A stretch of 47,461 bases of DNA from JAUWOY01 sp034431315. Lineage in GTDB: Bacteria > Chloroflexota > Anaerolineae > VGOG01. Positions 6,659 to 15,577 of the stretch are shown here, piece after piece. The number at the start of each line of letters is the position of its first letter. Positions within the stretch are counted from its first letter, which is position 1. A program made the position numbers and the translations under genes. The notes under the pieces were generated by a model. It saw only the letters and a program-made list of their open reading frames with translations. It did not search any database and was not told where the DNA came from. Where the stretch lies: the NCBI GenBank assembly GCA_034431315.1, contig DAOUDK010000068.1:1-47461 (forward strand). Direction: 5' to 3'.

Positions 6659-8752
6659 ATGTCAAGCAAAAGAACAAGGTTCATAAGTCTGATTCTGGTG
6701 TTCGCGTTGTTAGCACCGGGAATGATAGGTGTGGCCAGCGCTGCCCCTTCGGCCCAGGAAGGGACAACCTACACCGTGAAGCTGGGGGACAACCTCTGGA
6801 CCCTGGCGGAGAAGTACCTGGGCAACGGCGCGGCCTATCCAGCCATCGCGGGAGCTACCAATGACAAGGCCAGCGAGGATGCAACCTTCGCTCAAGTCGC
6901 GAACCCCAGCCTGATCCACCCTGGCTGGAAGCTGCTGATACCCACTGCTGAGGCGGCTGCGAAGTATCTGACCTTTGAGCTTGTGGCAGTACCGTCGCCT
7001 GAGAAAGAACTCGACTTCATCATGGTTCAGCATGCTTTGTGCGCCTGGGATTCCTTCTGGTGCACGGTGGAAGCAGGCATTAGCCAGGCTGCCGATGATG
7101 CGAGCGTCAACGTCACCGTTCTCGGCCCGGACGAGTTCGACCTGGAAAAGGTAGCGCAGTTGATTGACCAGGCAGTGGCGGCGCAGCCCGACGGCATCGG
7201 GCTGACCGTGACCGATCCTGATCTGTTCCGCGAGCCGATTCAGCGCGCACTCGCTGCCGGTATCCCGGTGGTGGCCTACAATGCCGGCGCCGGCCCGATT
7301 GCCGACGGCATTGACTACATGACCTACCTGGGCCAGGACGAGTATGCTGGCGGCTATCTGGGTGGCCTGAAGCTGGCTGCCGGGGGTGGCGCGAGTGGTG
7401 TGTGCATCAACCAGCAGGTTGGGCACGTTGGCCTGGACAAGCGGTGCAATGGCTTCATCGCTGCTATGGAAGAGAACGGCATCGAGGCTGAAGTGCTTGG
7501 TATCGGTGATGACCCCGCCGAGGCGCAGACCATCATTGATGACTACTACACGGCTAACCCGGATACCGACATCTTCTTGACCCTCGGCCCGAACGGCGCC
7601 AATCCGTTCTATGCCTTCATGGAGGCGGCCGGTCTGGGCGCGGGCGACGTAACCCACGGCACGTTCGACCTGAGTCCGGAGATCAATGCCCGCATCCTGG
7701 ACGGCACGACCATGTTCGGCATTGACCAGCAGCCGTTCCTGCAGGGCTACGGCGCGGTGCAGATGTTGGCCATGGTCAATCGCTATGGCATCAGCCCGGC
7801 GCTGCCGGTGAGCGCTACCGGCCCCGGTTTCGTTGACGCGAGTGGTGTGGGCTTTGAAGCGGATCCAGACAGGGAGGTCAATCTGCGTATGGTCCAACAC
7901 GCGCTCTGTGCCTGGGATTCCTTCTGGTGCGTGGTGCAGAAAGGCATCCAGCAGGCGGGCGAGGAGATGGGCGTGAATGTCACTGTTCTCGGCCCGGACG
8001 AGTTCGATCTGGAAAAGGTGGCGCAGTTGATTGACCAGGCAGTGGCGGCGCAGCCCGATGGCATCGGACTGACCGTGACCGATCCTGATCTGTTCCGCGA
8101 GCCGATTCAGCGCGCGCTCGATGCCGGTATCCCGGTGGTGGCCTACAACGCCGGTTCTGGCCCGATTGCCGACGGCATAGACTACATGACCTACCTGGGT
8201 CAGGACGAGTACCAGGGCGGCTATCTGGGCGGCCTAAGGCTGGCTGCCGCGGGTGGCACGAGAGGTGTGTGCATCAACCAGCAGGTTGGGCACACTGGCC
8301 TGGACAAGCGGTGCAATGGCTTCGTCGCTGCCATGGAAGAGAACGGCATTGCGGCTGAAGTGCTTGGTATCGGCGATGACCCTGCCGAGGCGCAGACGAT
8401 CATTGACGACTACTACACCGCCAACCCGGATACTGACATCTTCATGACCCTGGGCCCGAACGGCGCTAATCCGTTCTATGCCTTCATGGAGGCGGCCGGG
8501 CTGGGCGCGGGCGACGTAACCCACGGCACGTTCGACCTGAGTCCGGAGATCATCGCTCGCATCAAGGACGGCACCAGCATGTTCGGCATTGACCAGCAGC
8601 CGTTCCTGCAGGGCTATGGCGCGGTGCAGGCCCTGATGCTCAAGATCCGCTACGGCATCAGCCCCGCGCTGCCGGTGACGCCCACCGGTCCCGGCTTTGT
8701 TGACCTGAGCAACGTTACCATCGTGGAAGAACTGGCCGGCGAATATCGGTAA
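6659..8752 (+). CDS. LysM-anchored sugar-binding protein with two tandem binding domains
   Basis: This is the extracellular binding component of a CUT2-type sugar importer, 697 residues. Residues 1-29 are a signal peptide (LILVFALLAPGMIGVASA), about 38-95 a LysM domain (YTVKLGDNLWTLAEKYLGN to GWKLLIP), then two periplasmic-binding domains (about 118-395 and 405-690). The domains are nearly identical and repeat with an 867-bp period (M122 and M411 start matching blocks IMVQHALCAWDSFWC and LRMVQHALCAWDSFWC). Each has four matching cysteines (in LCAWDSFWC, GVCINQQ and KRCNGF), which may form disulfides. LysM suggests attachment to peptidoglycan-type glycan. ATG 6659 follows AAGGAGGAAAG. The duplication looks recent or homogenised, because DNA identity is high along the whole unit. 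Confidence 0.9.
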   Translation: MSSKRTRFISLILVFALLAPGMIGVASAAPSAQEGTTYTVKLGDNLWTLAEKYLGNGAAYPAIAGATNDKASEDATFAQVANPSLIHPGWKLLIPTAEAAAKYLTFELVAVPSPEKELDFIMVQHALCAWDSFWCTVEAGISQAADDASVNVTVLGPDEFDLEKVAQLIDQAVAAQPDGIGLTVTDPDLFREPIQRALAAGIPVVAYNAGAGPIADGIDYMTYLGQDEYAGGYLGGLKLAAGGGASGVCINQQVGHVGLDKRCNGFIAAMEENGIEAEVLGIGDDPAEAQTIIDDYYTANPDTDIFLTLGPNGANPFYAFMEAAGLGAGDVTHGTFDLSPEINARILDGTTMFGIDQQPFLQGYGAVQMLAMVNRYGISPALPVSATGPGFVDASGVGFEADPDREVNLRMVQHALCAWDSFWCVVQKGIQQAGEEMGVNVTVLGPDEFDLEKVAQLIDQAVAAQPDGIGLTVTDPDLFREPIQRALDAGIPVVAYNAGSGPIADGIDYMTYLGQDEYQGGYLGGLRLAAAGGTRGVCINQQVGHTGLDKRCNGFVAAMEENGIAAEVLGIGDDPAEAQTIIDDYYTANPDTDIFMTLGPNGANPFYAFMEAAGLGAGDVTHGTFDLSPEIIARIKDGTSMFGIDQQPFLQGYGAVQALMLKIRYGISPALPVTPTGPGFVDLSNVTIVEELAGEYR
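7022..8716 (+). repeat. Tandem gene-internal duplication, 867-bp period
   Basis: The DNA from about 7022 is repeated from 7889, covering one complete binding domain. Long runs match exactly, for example the segments encoding DEFDLEKVAQLIDQAVAAQP and GVCINQQVGH. Confidence 0.9.
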
Positions 8753-9011
8753 GATGTAGAGGCTCGTAGTAGCGACTTTAGTCGCTTTGGTCTCGTGATG
8801 AACGACTGAAGCGGTGTCCTGAGCTTGCCGAAGGGTCGTCACTACGGAAAAATCGCCGCGGTAGGGGCGGAGCAGGCTCCGCCCTTACCTGAACACAGCA
8901 CATCACAATTGTGAAGCAGAGCGGGCTCCCATGCCCGCGTTTCGGCGGCGTGGGAGCCGCCTCTGCTAGTAGCTTGTGAGCTTCGCCTCGGTCGGAGACC
9001 TTCGGCGAACG
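8753..9011. repeat. Stack of four palindromic elements between binding protein and permease
   Basis: This 277-bp gap holds four hairpin-forming elements in a row. The first, 8764-8847, has arms CGTAGTAGCGAC and GTCGTCACTACG. The second, about 8859-8889, is GGTAGGGGCGGAG, CAGG, CTCCGCCCTTACC. The third, about 8914-8967, pairs AGCAGAGCGGGCTCCCATGCC with GGCGTGGGAGCCGCCTCTGC. The fourth, 8981-9010, is a GGTCTCCGACCGA-type copy. No coding frame is credible here. The stack could stabilise the upstream message or limit read-through into the permease genes. Confidence 0.75.
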
Positions 9012-9029
9012 ATGAGGAGGTACAAAACC

Positions 9030-10034
9030 GTGAGTGCAGTTGCGGTTGGGCAAAAAACTAAACGCCGAATAATACCCGATTCCCCTATCGCGGGGCCGTT
9101 GGCCACTCTGATTGGGGTCTTTATTCTTTTTTCCTTGTTTGTCCCCCATTTCTTCACCATGCGATCAGTAGCGGGCATTCTCAGTGCCGCCACCTTGACC
9201 GGGACGGTCACTATCGGCATCACCCTGCTGATGATCGCTGGGGAGTTTGACCTTTCCGTCGGCCCAATGATGGCCATGGGCGCTTTTTTATATGGTTCTA
9301 ATATTATAGAAAGTGGCAATCCTCTATGGGCGCTGTTTCTGGCTCTGCTCGTGCCAGGCCTGATGGGGGCGCTAAACGGCTTTATCCTGATCCGCACAGG
9401 CATCCCGTCGTTCATCGTTACCCTCAGCACGATGTTCATCTACCGGGGACTGGTCTGGCTTTACTCAGGGGGGCAGATGCTCCAGACCATAGAGAAAGCG
9501 CTCGTCTATGATGTTTTTAACGGGCGGATGAGTTTCATCGCCGATGCGGTGAAAGGCGCCAATTTCCGCACTGCTGCGCTGTGGTTTGTTGGTTTGGTGT
9601 TTCTCTTTCAGTACGTTCTGGTGCGCACCCGGTTCGGCAATCACGTGTTTTCCGCCGGTGGCAACGTGGGCGCGGCCGCCGCTCAGGGCGTGAATGTGGG
9701 GCGGACCAAATTGATCTGCTTCATCATTTCAGGAGCGTTGGCTGGCTTTGCTGGCGTTTTGCTGTTCAGCCAGTTCAAAACGGCGCGGATCGCCACCGGC
9801 GCCGGCACGGAGCTCACCGCCATTGCTTCGGCCGTGGTTGGCGGCGCGTTGTTGACCGGAGGGTCGGGCAGCATCGTTGGCGCTCTGCTCGGCGTGTTGA
9901 TAATCAGCATGCTGCGCACCGGGGTCGTACTGCTCAACTTGCCCTTTATTCCCCCCGATAACTTTGAAGCCATTGTCGGCGTGACTATCGTGGGTGCTGC
10001 CATCTTTAACAACTGGGTCCGCAAACGATCCTGA
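9030..10034 (+). CDS. CUT2-type sugar ABC transporter permease (RbsC-like), first subunit
   Basis: This is a membrane permease of the ribose/xylose class with about eight to ten hydrophobic segments. GITLLMIAGEFDLSVGPMMAMG is the family hallmark (MIAGEFDLSVG), followed by GFILIRTGIPSFIVTL and RTRFGNHVFSAGGN near the ATPase-contact loop. GTG 9030 was chosen because AGGAGG (9015-9020) lies 9 nt upstream; a start at 8976 or 9012 would lie in or next to a palindromic repeat. It has 334 residues. It pairs with the second permease at 10908, so the channel is probably a heterodimer. The substrate is unknown, though a monosaccharide or polyol is likely for the class. Confidence 0.88.
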   Translation: MSAVAVGQKTKRRIIPDSPIAGPLATLIGVFILFSLFVPHFFTMRSVAGILSAATLTGTVTIGITLLMIAGEFDLSVGPMMAMGAFLYGSNIIESGNPLWALFLALLVPGLMGALNGFILIRTGIPSFIVTLSTMFIYRGLVWLYSGGQMLQTIEKALVYDVFNGRMSFIADAVKGANFRTAALWFVGLVFLFQYVLVRTRFGNHVFSAGGNVGAAAAQGVNVGRTKLICFIISGALAGFAGVLLFSQFKTARIATGAGTELTAIASAVVGGALLTGGSGSIVGALLGVLIISMLRTGVVLLNLPFIPPDNFEAIVGVTIVGAAIFNNWVRKRS

Positions 10035-10056
10035 CCGGGGAGGGGAGAATCTTAAC

Positions 10057-10818
10057 ATGAGCAACAACACGAATGAGAAACCTGTCGTCCATATGGAGAA
10101 CATCGTCAAGCGCTTCGGCACCATCACCGCTCTGGATGGTGTGGATTTCACCGTCGAAAAGCAGCAGGTGATGGCGCTGCTCGGCGATAACGGCGCCGGG
10201 AAGTCAACTCTGATCAAGATTCTCACCGGCGTCTACCCGCTCACCAGAGGGCAGGTTTACTTCGAAGGCCAGCCGGTGCGGATCAAGTCTCCGCGCCAGG
10301 CGCGCACCATGGGGATTGAAACGTGCTACCAGGATCTGGCGTTGGTCAACCTGATGAGCATCACGCGCAATTTCTTCCTGGGGCGCGAACTGGCGCGCAA
10401 GGTCGGCCCGATCAACTGGCTCGACATCTCGAGGATGAATGACCTGACGCTCACCGCGTTGGCCGATGTGGGGATCAAGATCCGGTCGCCATCTGAGAAA
10501 GTCGGGAAACTCTCCGGCGGTGAACGCCAGTCCATTGCCATTGGCCGCTCGGTGCATTTTGGCGCGAAGCTTCTGATCTTGGATGAGCCGACCTCCGCGC
10601 TCTCGGTAGCCGAGACGCGCAAGGTGCTGAAGTACACACTCAACGCCAAGGAGCGTGGGCTGTCGGTCATTTTCATCAGCCACAACGTCCGCCACGTGTA
10701 CCAGGTCGCCGATGCCTACACCATCCTCCGGCATGGCCGAAAGATTGGCGCCTACGTCAAAGGTGATCTGACGGAAGACGATATCGCCGATATCATCGCG
10801 GGTGTGCGTGAGTGTTAG
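10057..10818 (+). CDS. CUT2-type sugar ABC transporter ATPase, single domain (FrcA-like)
   Basis: This is the ATPase of the CUT2 importer. It has one nucleotide-binding domain of 253 residues, unlike RbsA/XylG, which carry two. Visible motifs are Walker A GDNGAGKST, YQDLALVNLMSITRNFFLGRE after the Q-loop, signature LSGGERQSIAIGRS, Walker B LLILDEPTSALS and the switch histidine in ISHN. ATG 10057 is preceded by GGGGAGGGGAGA. It sits between two permease genes in the same direction. Confidence 0.88.
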   Translation: MSNNTNEKPVVHMENIVKRFGTITALDGVDFTVEKQQVMALLGDNGAGKSTLIKILTGVYPLTRGQVYFEGQPVRIKSPRQARTMGIETCYQDLALVNLMSITRNFFLGRELARKVGPINWLDISRMNDLTLTALADVGIKIRSPSEKVGKLSGGERQSIAIGRSVHFGAKLLILDEPTSALSVAETRKVLKYTLNAKERGLSVIFISHNVRHVYQVADAYTILRHGRKIGAYVKGDLTEDDIADIIAGVREC

Positions 10819-10823
10819 ATCAA

Positions 10824-10893
10824 TTTGGAGGTTAGAGGTTGGAGATTGGAAGTTGGTTTTCCAATTTCCATCTTCCAACGTCCAACTTCCAGT
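10824..10893. repeat. Inverted word-repeat hairpin (TTGGAAGTTGG family)
   Basis: The gap between ATPase and second permease is built from variants of one short word in both orientations: GGAGGTTAGAGGTTGGAGAT, then TTGGAAGTTGG, then CCAATTTCC, CTTCCAACG and TCCAACTTCC. The two halves can fold back on each other over about 60 nt. Confidence 0.6.
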
Positions 10894-10907
10894 AAGGAGG
10901 GTTGTCC

Positions 10908-11909
10908 TTGCGATCCCTGACTGTTACACTGAAGCGTCTGCGCTACGGGTTGGCTGATTCTCCTGAAGTGGTGGCCTTGATCACTTTCCTGGTGGTCTGT
11001 GTCTTCTTTGGCGTTGCGGCAGATAATTTCCTGACCCCAGGCGCTATCTCCAACATCCTGACTTTTGCCAGTATCCAGGGCATCATCGTTGTCGGCGTGG
11101 CCATGCTGATGATCGCCGGCGAATTCGATCTTTCGGTCGGGTCAAACCTGGCCGTGGCGAGCTTTGTCTTTGCCATCACCATGAACGCCGGGGTGGCGCC
11201 GTTTCCCGCGATGCTGCTGGCTTTGCTGGTCAGCACGCTATTGGGAGCAGTGAATGGCCTGATTGTGATCTGGTCAGGCATCCCGTCCTTCATTGCCACG
11301 TTGGGAACGATGCTGGCCTATCGCGGCATTGCTCGCGCCATTGGCGGCGGCACTTTCGCCAAATACACGGAAACCAAGCCGCTGTTGTTCAGCATTTTGA
11401 ACGGCGCGGTTGATTCGCTCAACCGACTCTTCACGCCGGTCAGCAACTTTCGCGTGTCCATACTCTGGTTCTTTATCATCGCGGTTGTGATGTCTGTGGT
11501 GTTGATGCGCACGCGGTTTGGCAACTGGGTGTTCGCTGCCGGTGGGAACATGGGGGCAGCCCTGGCCCAGGGTGTGCCGGTGAAGCGGGTCAAAGTGATG
11601 GTCTTTGCCCTGGCTGGATTGCTCACCGGGCTTGCCAGCGTGATGCAATTCGCCCACCGTACCAGCGTGGACCCGCTCCGTGGGGAGGGCTGGGAGCTAA
11701 TTGCAGTGGCAGCCACTGTGATCGGCGGGGTGCAGCTCACCGGCGGGCTAGGCACCATTCTAGGGGCCTGTATGGGCATCTTGTTGCTGCAAACACTCGA
11801 GCAGGGCCTGGTGCTGATGGCTGTGCCCGTCCAGATTTTCCGGGCCGTCGCTGGTTTGATTCTGATGCTGTCGGTGATCGGTAACACCTATCTCAGCCGG
11901 CAAGGATAA
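10908..11909 (+). CDS. CUT2-type sugar ABC transporter permease (RbsC-like), second subunit
   Basis: This is the second membrane subunit of the importer, 333 residues. It shares with the first permease the hallmark VAMLMIAGEFDLSVGSNLAV, the GIPSFIATLGT segment and RTRFGNWVFAAGGNMGAA. TTG 10908 is chosen because AAGGAGG (10894-10900) lies 7 nt upstream; TTG 10902 would be too close. It follows a repeat-filled gap but has no promoter of its own that I can see. Confidence 0.86.
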   Translation: MRSLTVTLKRLRYGLADSPEVVALITFLVVCVFFGVAADNFLTPGAISNILTFASIQGIIVVGVAMLMIAGEFDLSVGSNLAVASFVFAITMNAGVAPFPAMLLALLVSTLLGAVNGLIVIWSGIPSFIATLGTMLAYRGIARAIGGGTFAKYTETKPLLFSILNGAVDSLNRLFTPVSNFRVSILWFFIIAVVMSVVLMRTRFGNWVFAAGGNMGAALAQGVPVKRVKVMVFALAGLLTGLASVMQFAHRTSVDPLRGEGWELIAVAATVIGGVQLTGGLGTILGACMGILLLQTLEQGLVLMAVPVQIFRAVAGLILMLSVIGNTYLSRQG

Positions 11910-11969
11910 CCAGACACCTCCCTCGGCCTGAGAATCGAATAACCCTGAATCTAGGCTGAGAGGTTTGGT

Positions 11970-11998
11970 TTGACATGGAAGCAATTGTGTGTTAGAAT
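11970..11998 (+). promoter_or_regulatory. Sigma70-type promoter of the CUT1 sugar transporter operon
   Basis: TTGACA (11970-11975) and TAGAAT (11993-11998) are separated by 17 bp. A start near 12005 gives a leader of about 165 nt. Confidence 0.8.
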
Positions 11999-12019
11999 GT
12001 AACAAGAATTTCAGGTATT

Positions 12020-12037
12020 TTGCACGCAAGTGCGCAA
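12020..12037. promoter_or_regulatory. Possible operator just downstream of the CUT1 promoter
   Basis: TTGCACGCAAGTGCGCAA is a near-palindrome about 15 bp after the predicted start of transcription. Its ends (TTGCAC, GCGCAA) resemble the LacI-gene operators at 29583 and 29651, but the centre differs. A regulatory role is inferred. Confidence 0.35.
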
Positions 12038-12041
12038 CACC

Positions 12042-12169
12042 GTTGGTTCCATCAGAATATAGGGTCGTCTCAGAAAGGGGTGATGAGTATAAGCCAGACA
12101 CTTTTTATTCAACCTGAGCGCTAGGGTAGCGCTCAACATTTCAACAACAAAAATCTAAGGAGGAAAAAA
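12042..12169 (+). ncRNA. Conserved 5' leader RNA, copy 2 (candidate cis-regulatory RNA)
   Basis: This is the second copy of the leader described at 6513. The block 12051-12099 and the 44-nt block from 12110 hold the shared sequence, with the hairpin GAGCGCTA (12116-12123), GGG, TAGCGCTC (12127-12134). The downstream gene belongs to a different binding-protein family from that of copy 1, so the leader is conserved independently of the coding sequence. Confidence 0.7.
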
Positions 12170-13603
12170 ATGTTTCGGAAGAGAATAGTGTTAGTGATCG
12201 TCTCCCTGCTGGTGGTGCTGGCGCTGCTGTCAGCTTGTTCCCAGCCTACCCCTGAGGTCAGGATAGTCAAGGAGACAGTGGTCGTCGAGAAAGAGGTGAT
12301 CAAAGAGGTGCCGGTCGGGGCACAAGTGGTCAAGATTGTCGCTCGCTGCAAGGCCGCCCCGCCCCACGAGGACGGGCGCTGCAATAACCTGGTGTCCGCA
12401 GTAGGTGCCACCAACGCGGCGCTGGCCGCGGCAGGTGACGACCGCCGCATTGAGCTGGAGACCATCCAGGACAACGCGGACTGGGGCGACTACAAGACCG
12501 AGTTCGAGTTGGCCTCCGACGCCGGCAAAGCGACGGACATCGTCGTCTCTGGCCACGAGCACATCGGCGACTGGGGTCCGGCCGGGTATCTGGTTGACGT
12601 CACCGACTTGCTAGGCGACTATCCCGAATTCGACGACGTGATCGACGCGCTGTGGGCCTCCACCGAGTGGAACGGCAAGCGCTGGGGCGTTCCGCAGGAC
12701 GCCGAGGCGCGGCCGATGTTCTACAACAAGACGCTACTGGCCGAGTTGGGCTGGAGCGCCGCGGACATCGCGAGCCTGCCGGATCGCATCATGAGCGGCG
12801 AGTTCACCTGGGAGGACATGTTCGACACCGCCGAAGAGGCCGTCAAAGCCGGAGTCGTCAAAGAGGGCAACGGCTGGTGGCATCGCCCCAAGAACGGTGG
12901 CGACTTTTTGTACTACTACTACGCCGCTGGCGGCGAGATCGTCGGCGAGGGCGACGCGCTGATCTTTGACAAAGCGGCCGCTCTCAAGGTTTACGAGAAG
13001 CTGTACGCGGCCGTGGATCGCGGCATCCTTTCGGACACCCGCCTGGACGGCGACTGGACAGGCTGGCACACCGGCATCACGGACGGCGATGTCCTCTTTG
13101 CGTACGGCGGTTCGTGGAACTGGGCCGAGTGGTTCACCAGCTACGTCGCCGACCGGGGCGGACAGGACTACCTGTGGCAGCACTTTGGCTTTTCCGCCAT
13201 TCCGGGTATGGAGAACGGCACGGGCCAGCCCACCACGCTGACCCACCCGCTGATCTATATGATCAGCTCACAGGCCGAACATCCCGACCTGGCGCTGCTC
13301 CTGATCTCCAAGGCGACGGTCAAGGAACTCAACACCGACTATGCCATCGCCAGTGGCCACCTGGGGATTCTGAAATCCCAGGCAGAGTATGGCCCCTACA
13401 CCAGCTCCAAGTACCTGAGCCAGGTCCTCCCGCTGCTGGACGTGACCACCTTCCTGCCCAACAGCCCTCACTGGAGCGCCTGGTCGAATGGCTACTACGA
13501 AGGCATCCTGGCGGCAGAGACTGGCTTCTCCGCGCAAGATGCGCTGGATATCGCAGTGGACTATCTGCAGAATGAACTCGGCGATGGCGTGATCATTCGC
13601 TGA
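12170..13603 (+). CDS. CUT1-type carbohydrate-binding lipoprotein (solute-binding family 1)
   Basis: This is the extracellular binding protein of a MalE/UgpB-type importer, 477 residues. The start MFRKRIVLVIVSLLVVLALL leads to the lipobox LLSACSQ, so it is lipid-anchored. A Val-Glu-Lys linker (ETVVVEKEVIKEVP) joins the anchor to the binding domain. Typical family segments are RWGVPQDAEARPMFYNKTLL and FAYGGSWNWAEWF. ATG 12170 has AAGGAGG 7 to 8 nt upstream. The permeases and ATPase follow. In Thermotoga the inositol importer is of this CUT1 type, so myo-inositol is a possible substrate given the iol genes in the window; that is inference. Confidence 0.88.
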   Translation: MFRKRIVLVIVSLLVVLALLSACSQPTPEVRIVKETVVVEKEVIKEVPVGAQVVKIVARCKAAPPHEDGRCNNLVSAVGATNAALAAAGDDRRIELETIQDNADWGDYKTEFELASDAGKATDIVVSGHEHIGDWGPAGYLVDVTDLLGDYPEFDDVIDALWASTEWNGKRWGVPQDAEARPMFYNKTLLAELGWSAADIASLPDRIMSGEFTWEDMFDTAEEAVKAGVVKEGNGWWHRPKNGGDFLYYYYAAGGEIVGEGDALIFDKAAALKVYEKLYAAVDRGILSDTRLDGDWTGWHTGITDGDVLFAYGGSWNWAEWFTSYVADRGGQDYLWQHFGFSAIPGMENGTGQPTTLTHPLIYMISSQAEHPDLALLLISKATVKELNTDYAIASGHLGILKSQAEYGPYTSSKYLSQVLPLLDVTTFLPNSPHWSAWSNGYYEGILAAETGFSAQDALDIAVDYLQNELGDGVIIR

Positions 13604-13628
13604 TAGCCATAGCCACAAAAAGCAAACT

Positions 13629-13657
13629 GGAGAGGGGGGGGGATGCCTCCCCTCTCC
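13629..13657 (+). repeat. Stable hairpin between binding protein and permease
   Basis: GGAGAGGGG (13629-13637) pairs perfectly with CCCCTCTCC (13649-13657). Only a weak T-rich stretch follows, so it may be a partial terminator or an mRNA-stabilising stem that raises binding-protein yield. Confidence 0.65.
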
Positions 13658-13684
13658 TCTATGATTTTGAAAGGAGGCATACCC

Positions 13685-14662
13685 ATGGCAGAGGCTGTTA
13701 TAGGCCGCGAAGTGGTACGGGGCCAAAGACCGCCCTCCCGCTGGGCGCAGTTGAAGGCCACGCTGGGCGCCTGGGGCTTTATGAGCCCGGCCGCGGTGCT
13801 GGTGCTGGTCTTCTTCTTCCTCCCCGTGGTCATCCTCTTCGTCATCAGCCTGACCGACCTGTCCAGTTCTAACTTTAGCGAGCCCTGGACCTTCATCGGC
13901 CTGGACAACTATGCACGGCTGTTTAGAGACAAGTTTTTCCCCAAGATCCTGGGCAACACCTTCTTCTACGTTGCCGTTACCCTGAGCTGCTTCAACGTCG
14001 GGCTGGCGCTGGTGCTGGCCCTGCTGACCACCCACATCAACCGCCGGGCGGGCTTTTTCTTCCGCCTGATATGGTTGTTGCCCCGCATCACTCCTTCGGT
14101 GATCTATATCCTGATGTGGAGACGCATATCCCACCAACCCCCTTTTGGCCTGATCAACCAGTTGCTGGCACCGTTCGGCGTCGAGCCCCAGTATTGGCTC
14201 TGGGAACACCCGTGGCTGTTCGTCATCCTGGTGAACGGCTTTGTGGGCGCTTCATTTGGCCTGATCCTCTTTAGTTCGGCCATCGAGGCGATTCCCAAAG
14301 ACCTTATCACCGCCGCCAAGGTGGACGGCGCCTCGACCTGGCAGACCATCCGCGACATCGTCCTGCCGCAGATTCGGTGGCCGTTGCTGTTCGTGACCAC
14401 CTACCAGACCCTCTCGCTGCTCACTTCTTTTCAGTACATCTTGCTGCTGACCGAGGGCGGGCCGGGCCTGTACACCACCGAAGTGTGGGCCCTCACGGCG
14501 TACAAGCGCGCGCTGAAAACCTACTTCGGGCACAACCAATGGGGCTACGGCGCGGCCTGGGGCTTTGTCCTGGTGATCATTGGCATCGCGATGTCCATCA
14601 TCTACCTGCGCGTCTTCCGCTTCGGCGAGCTGGTGCAGGAACCCAAGATTGATGTGCTATAG
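13685..14662 (+). CDS. CUT1-type sugar ABC transporter permease (MalF/UgpA-like)
   Basis: This is the first inner-membrane subunit of the CUT1 importer, 325 residues with about six membrane spans. The conserved cytoplasmic loop is visible as AIPKDLITAAKVDGASTWQTIRDIVLPQIRW, the EAA-type motif that docks onto the ATPase. ATG 13685 follows AAAGGAGG (13670-13677); earlier in-frame starts lie in the hairpin region. The next gene follows after 11 bp. Confidence 0.9.
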   Translation: MAEAVIGREVVRGQRPPSRWAQLKATLGAWGFMSPAAVLVLVFFFLPVVILFVISLTDLSSSNFSEPWTFIGLDNYARLFRDKFFPKILGNTFFYVAVTLSCFNVGLALVLALLTTHINRRAGFFFRLIWLLPRITPSVIYILMWRRISHQPPFGLINQLLAPFGVEPQYWLWEHPWLFVILVNGFVGASFGLILFSSAIEAIPKDLITAAKVDGASTWQTIRDIVLPQIRWPLLFVTTYQTLSLLTSFQYILLLTEGGPGLYTTEVWALTAYKRALKTYFGHNQWGYGAAWGFVLVIIGIAMSIIYLRVFRFGELVQEPKIDVL

Positions 14663-14673
14663 GAGGAATCCAA

Positions 14674-15573
14674 ATGACTGCAACAACCATTGAAACCGGA
14701 ACGCGACGTGGTGCCAGACGTATCCTCGGCCGGGCACTCCCTTATATTCTGCTCATCATCAGCATTTTGCCTATCGTGCTCGGCTATGCCTGGCTGATTA
14801 TCGCCACCTTTTCCTACCGCACCGAGGGCCTGTTGCCCATAAATGCCGAGGGCAACATCGGCGGATTGACCTTGCGCAACTGGGAGTTCTTGAAAGATCC
14901 GGCCATCTGGCGCGTCACCCTGAACTCGTTCATCCTGGCGGTGGGCATGGTCATCGGTGTCGGCTTTGTCTCGTCCATGGCAGCTTACTCGCTCTCGCGG
15001 ATGAACTTTGCCGGGCGCAAGGGTTTCCTTTCCCTGACGCTCATTCTGCACGCTTTCCCCAGCGTCACGCTGCTGATCGCCATCTTTTTCGTGCTGAACT
15101 TCCTCTCCAAGATTCCGGCGATCGGTGCGGGGTTTGGCTACAACACCATCGGCGGCGTGGCCCTGGTGATGATCGCCCTGGATTTGCCCCTCGGCATCTG
15201 GCTGATGAAGGGCTTTTTCGATAACCTCTCCTGGGACATGGAGCGCGCCGCGCTGATTGACGGCGCTTCGCGCTTTCGCGTTTGGTGGGAGATCATCATT
15301 CCCTTGATCAAGCCCGGCCTGGCCGCGCTGGCCATCTTTAACTTTCTGTCCGGCTGGTCTGCCTTTCTGATCCCCTTTACGTTTACCGTGGGTAGCAAGG
15401 TAGCCAACCTGCCGGTCTACATGAACCAGTTGATCAGCGACACCGCGCCGACCAATTGGAACATGATCGCCGCCGTGGGAATGTTCCAACTCATCCCGGT
15501 GTTGATCTTTTTCCTCTTCACCCAGGAGATGCTGCTCAGCGTTTACAGCGGTGGGGCCAAGGGCGGAGCGTAA
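14674..15573 (+). CDS. CUT1-type sugar ABC transporter permease (MalG/UgpE-like)
   Basis: This is the second membrane subunit, 299 residues. The EAA-type loop reads LSWDMERAALIDGASRFRVWWEIIIPLIKPG, as expected for the MalG position, and SSMAAYSLSRMNFAGRK is the usual segment before the third span. An AGGAGG site precedes ATG 14674. It forms the heterodimeric channel with the preceding gene. Confidence 0.9.
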   Translation: MTATTIETGTRRGARRILGRALPYILLIISILPIVLGYAWLIIATFSYRTEGLLPINAEGNIGGLTLRNWEFLKDPAIWRVTLNSFILAVGMVIGVGFVSSMAAYSLSRMNFAGRKGFLSLTLILHAFPSVTLLIAIFFVLNFLSKIPAIGAGFGYNTIGGVALVMIALDLPLGIWLMKGFFDNLSWDMERAALIDGASRFRVWWEIIIPLIKPGLAALAIFNFLSGWSAFLIPFTFTVGSKVANLPVYMNQLISDTAPTNWNMIAAVGMFQLIPVLIFFLFTQEMLLSVYSGGAKGGA

Positions 15574-15577
15574 AGCA

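Noticed and set aside
6710..7900. 396-residue open frame on the - strand, and similar long - strand frames (15627-16751, 29692-30792, 46028-47131)
   Set aside because: They lie antisense to well-supported genes, have no family motifs, and follow from the GC-rich third codon positions of the + strand genes.
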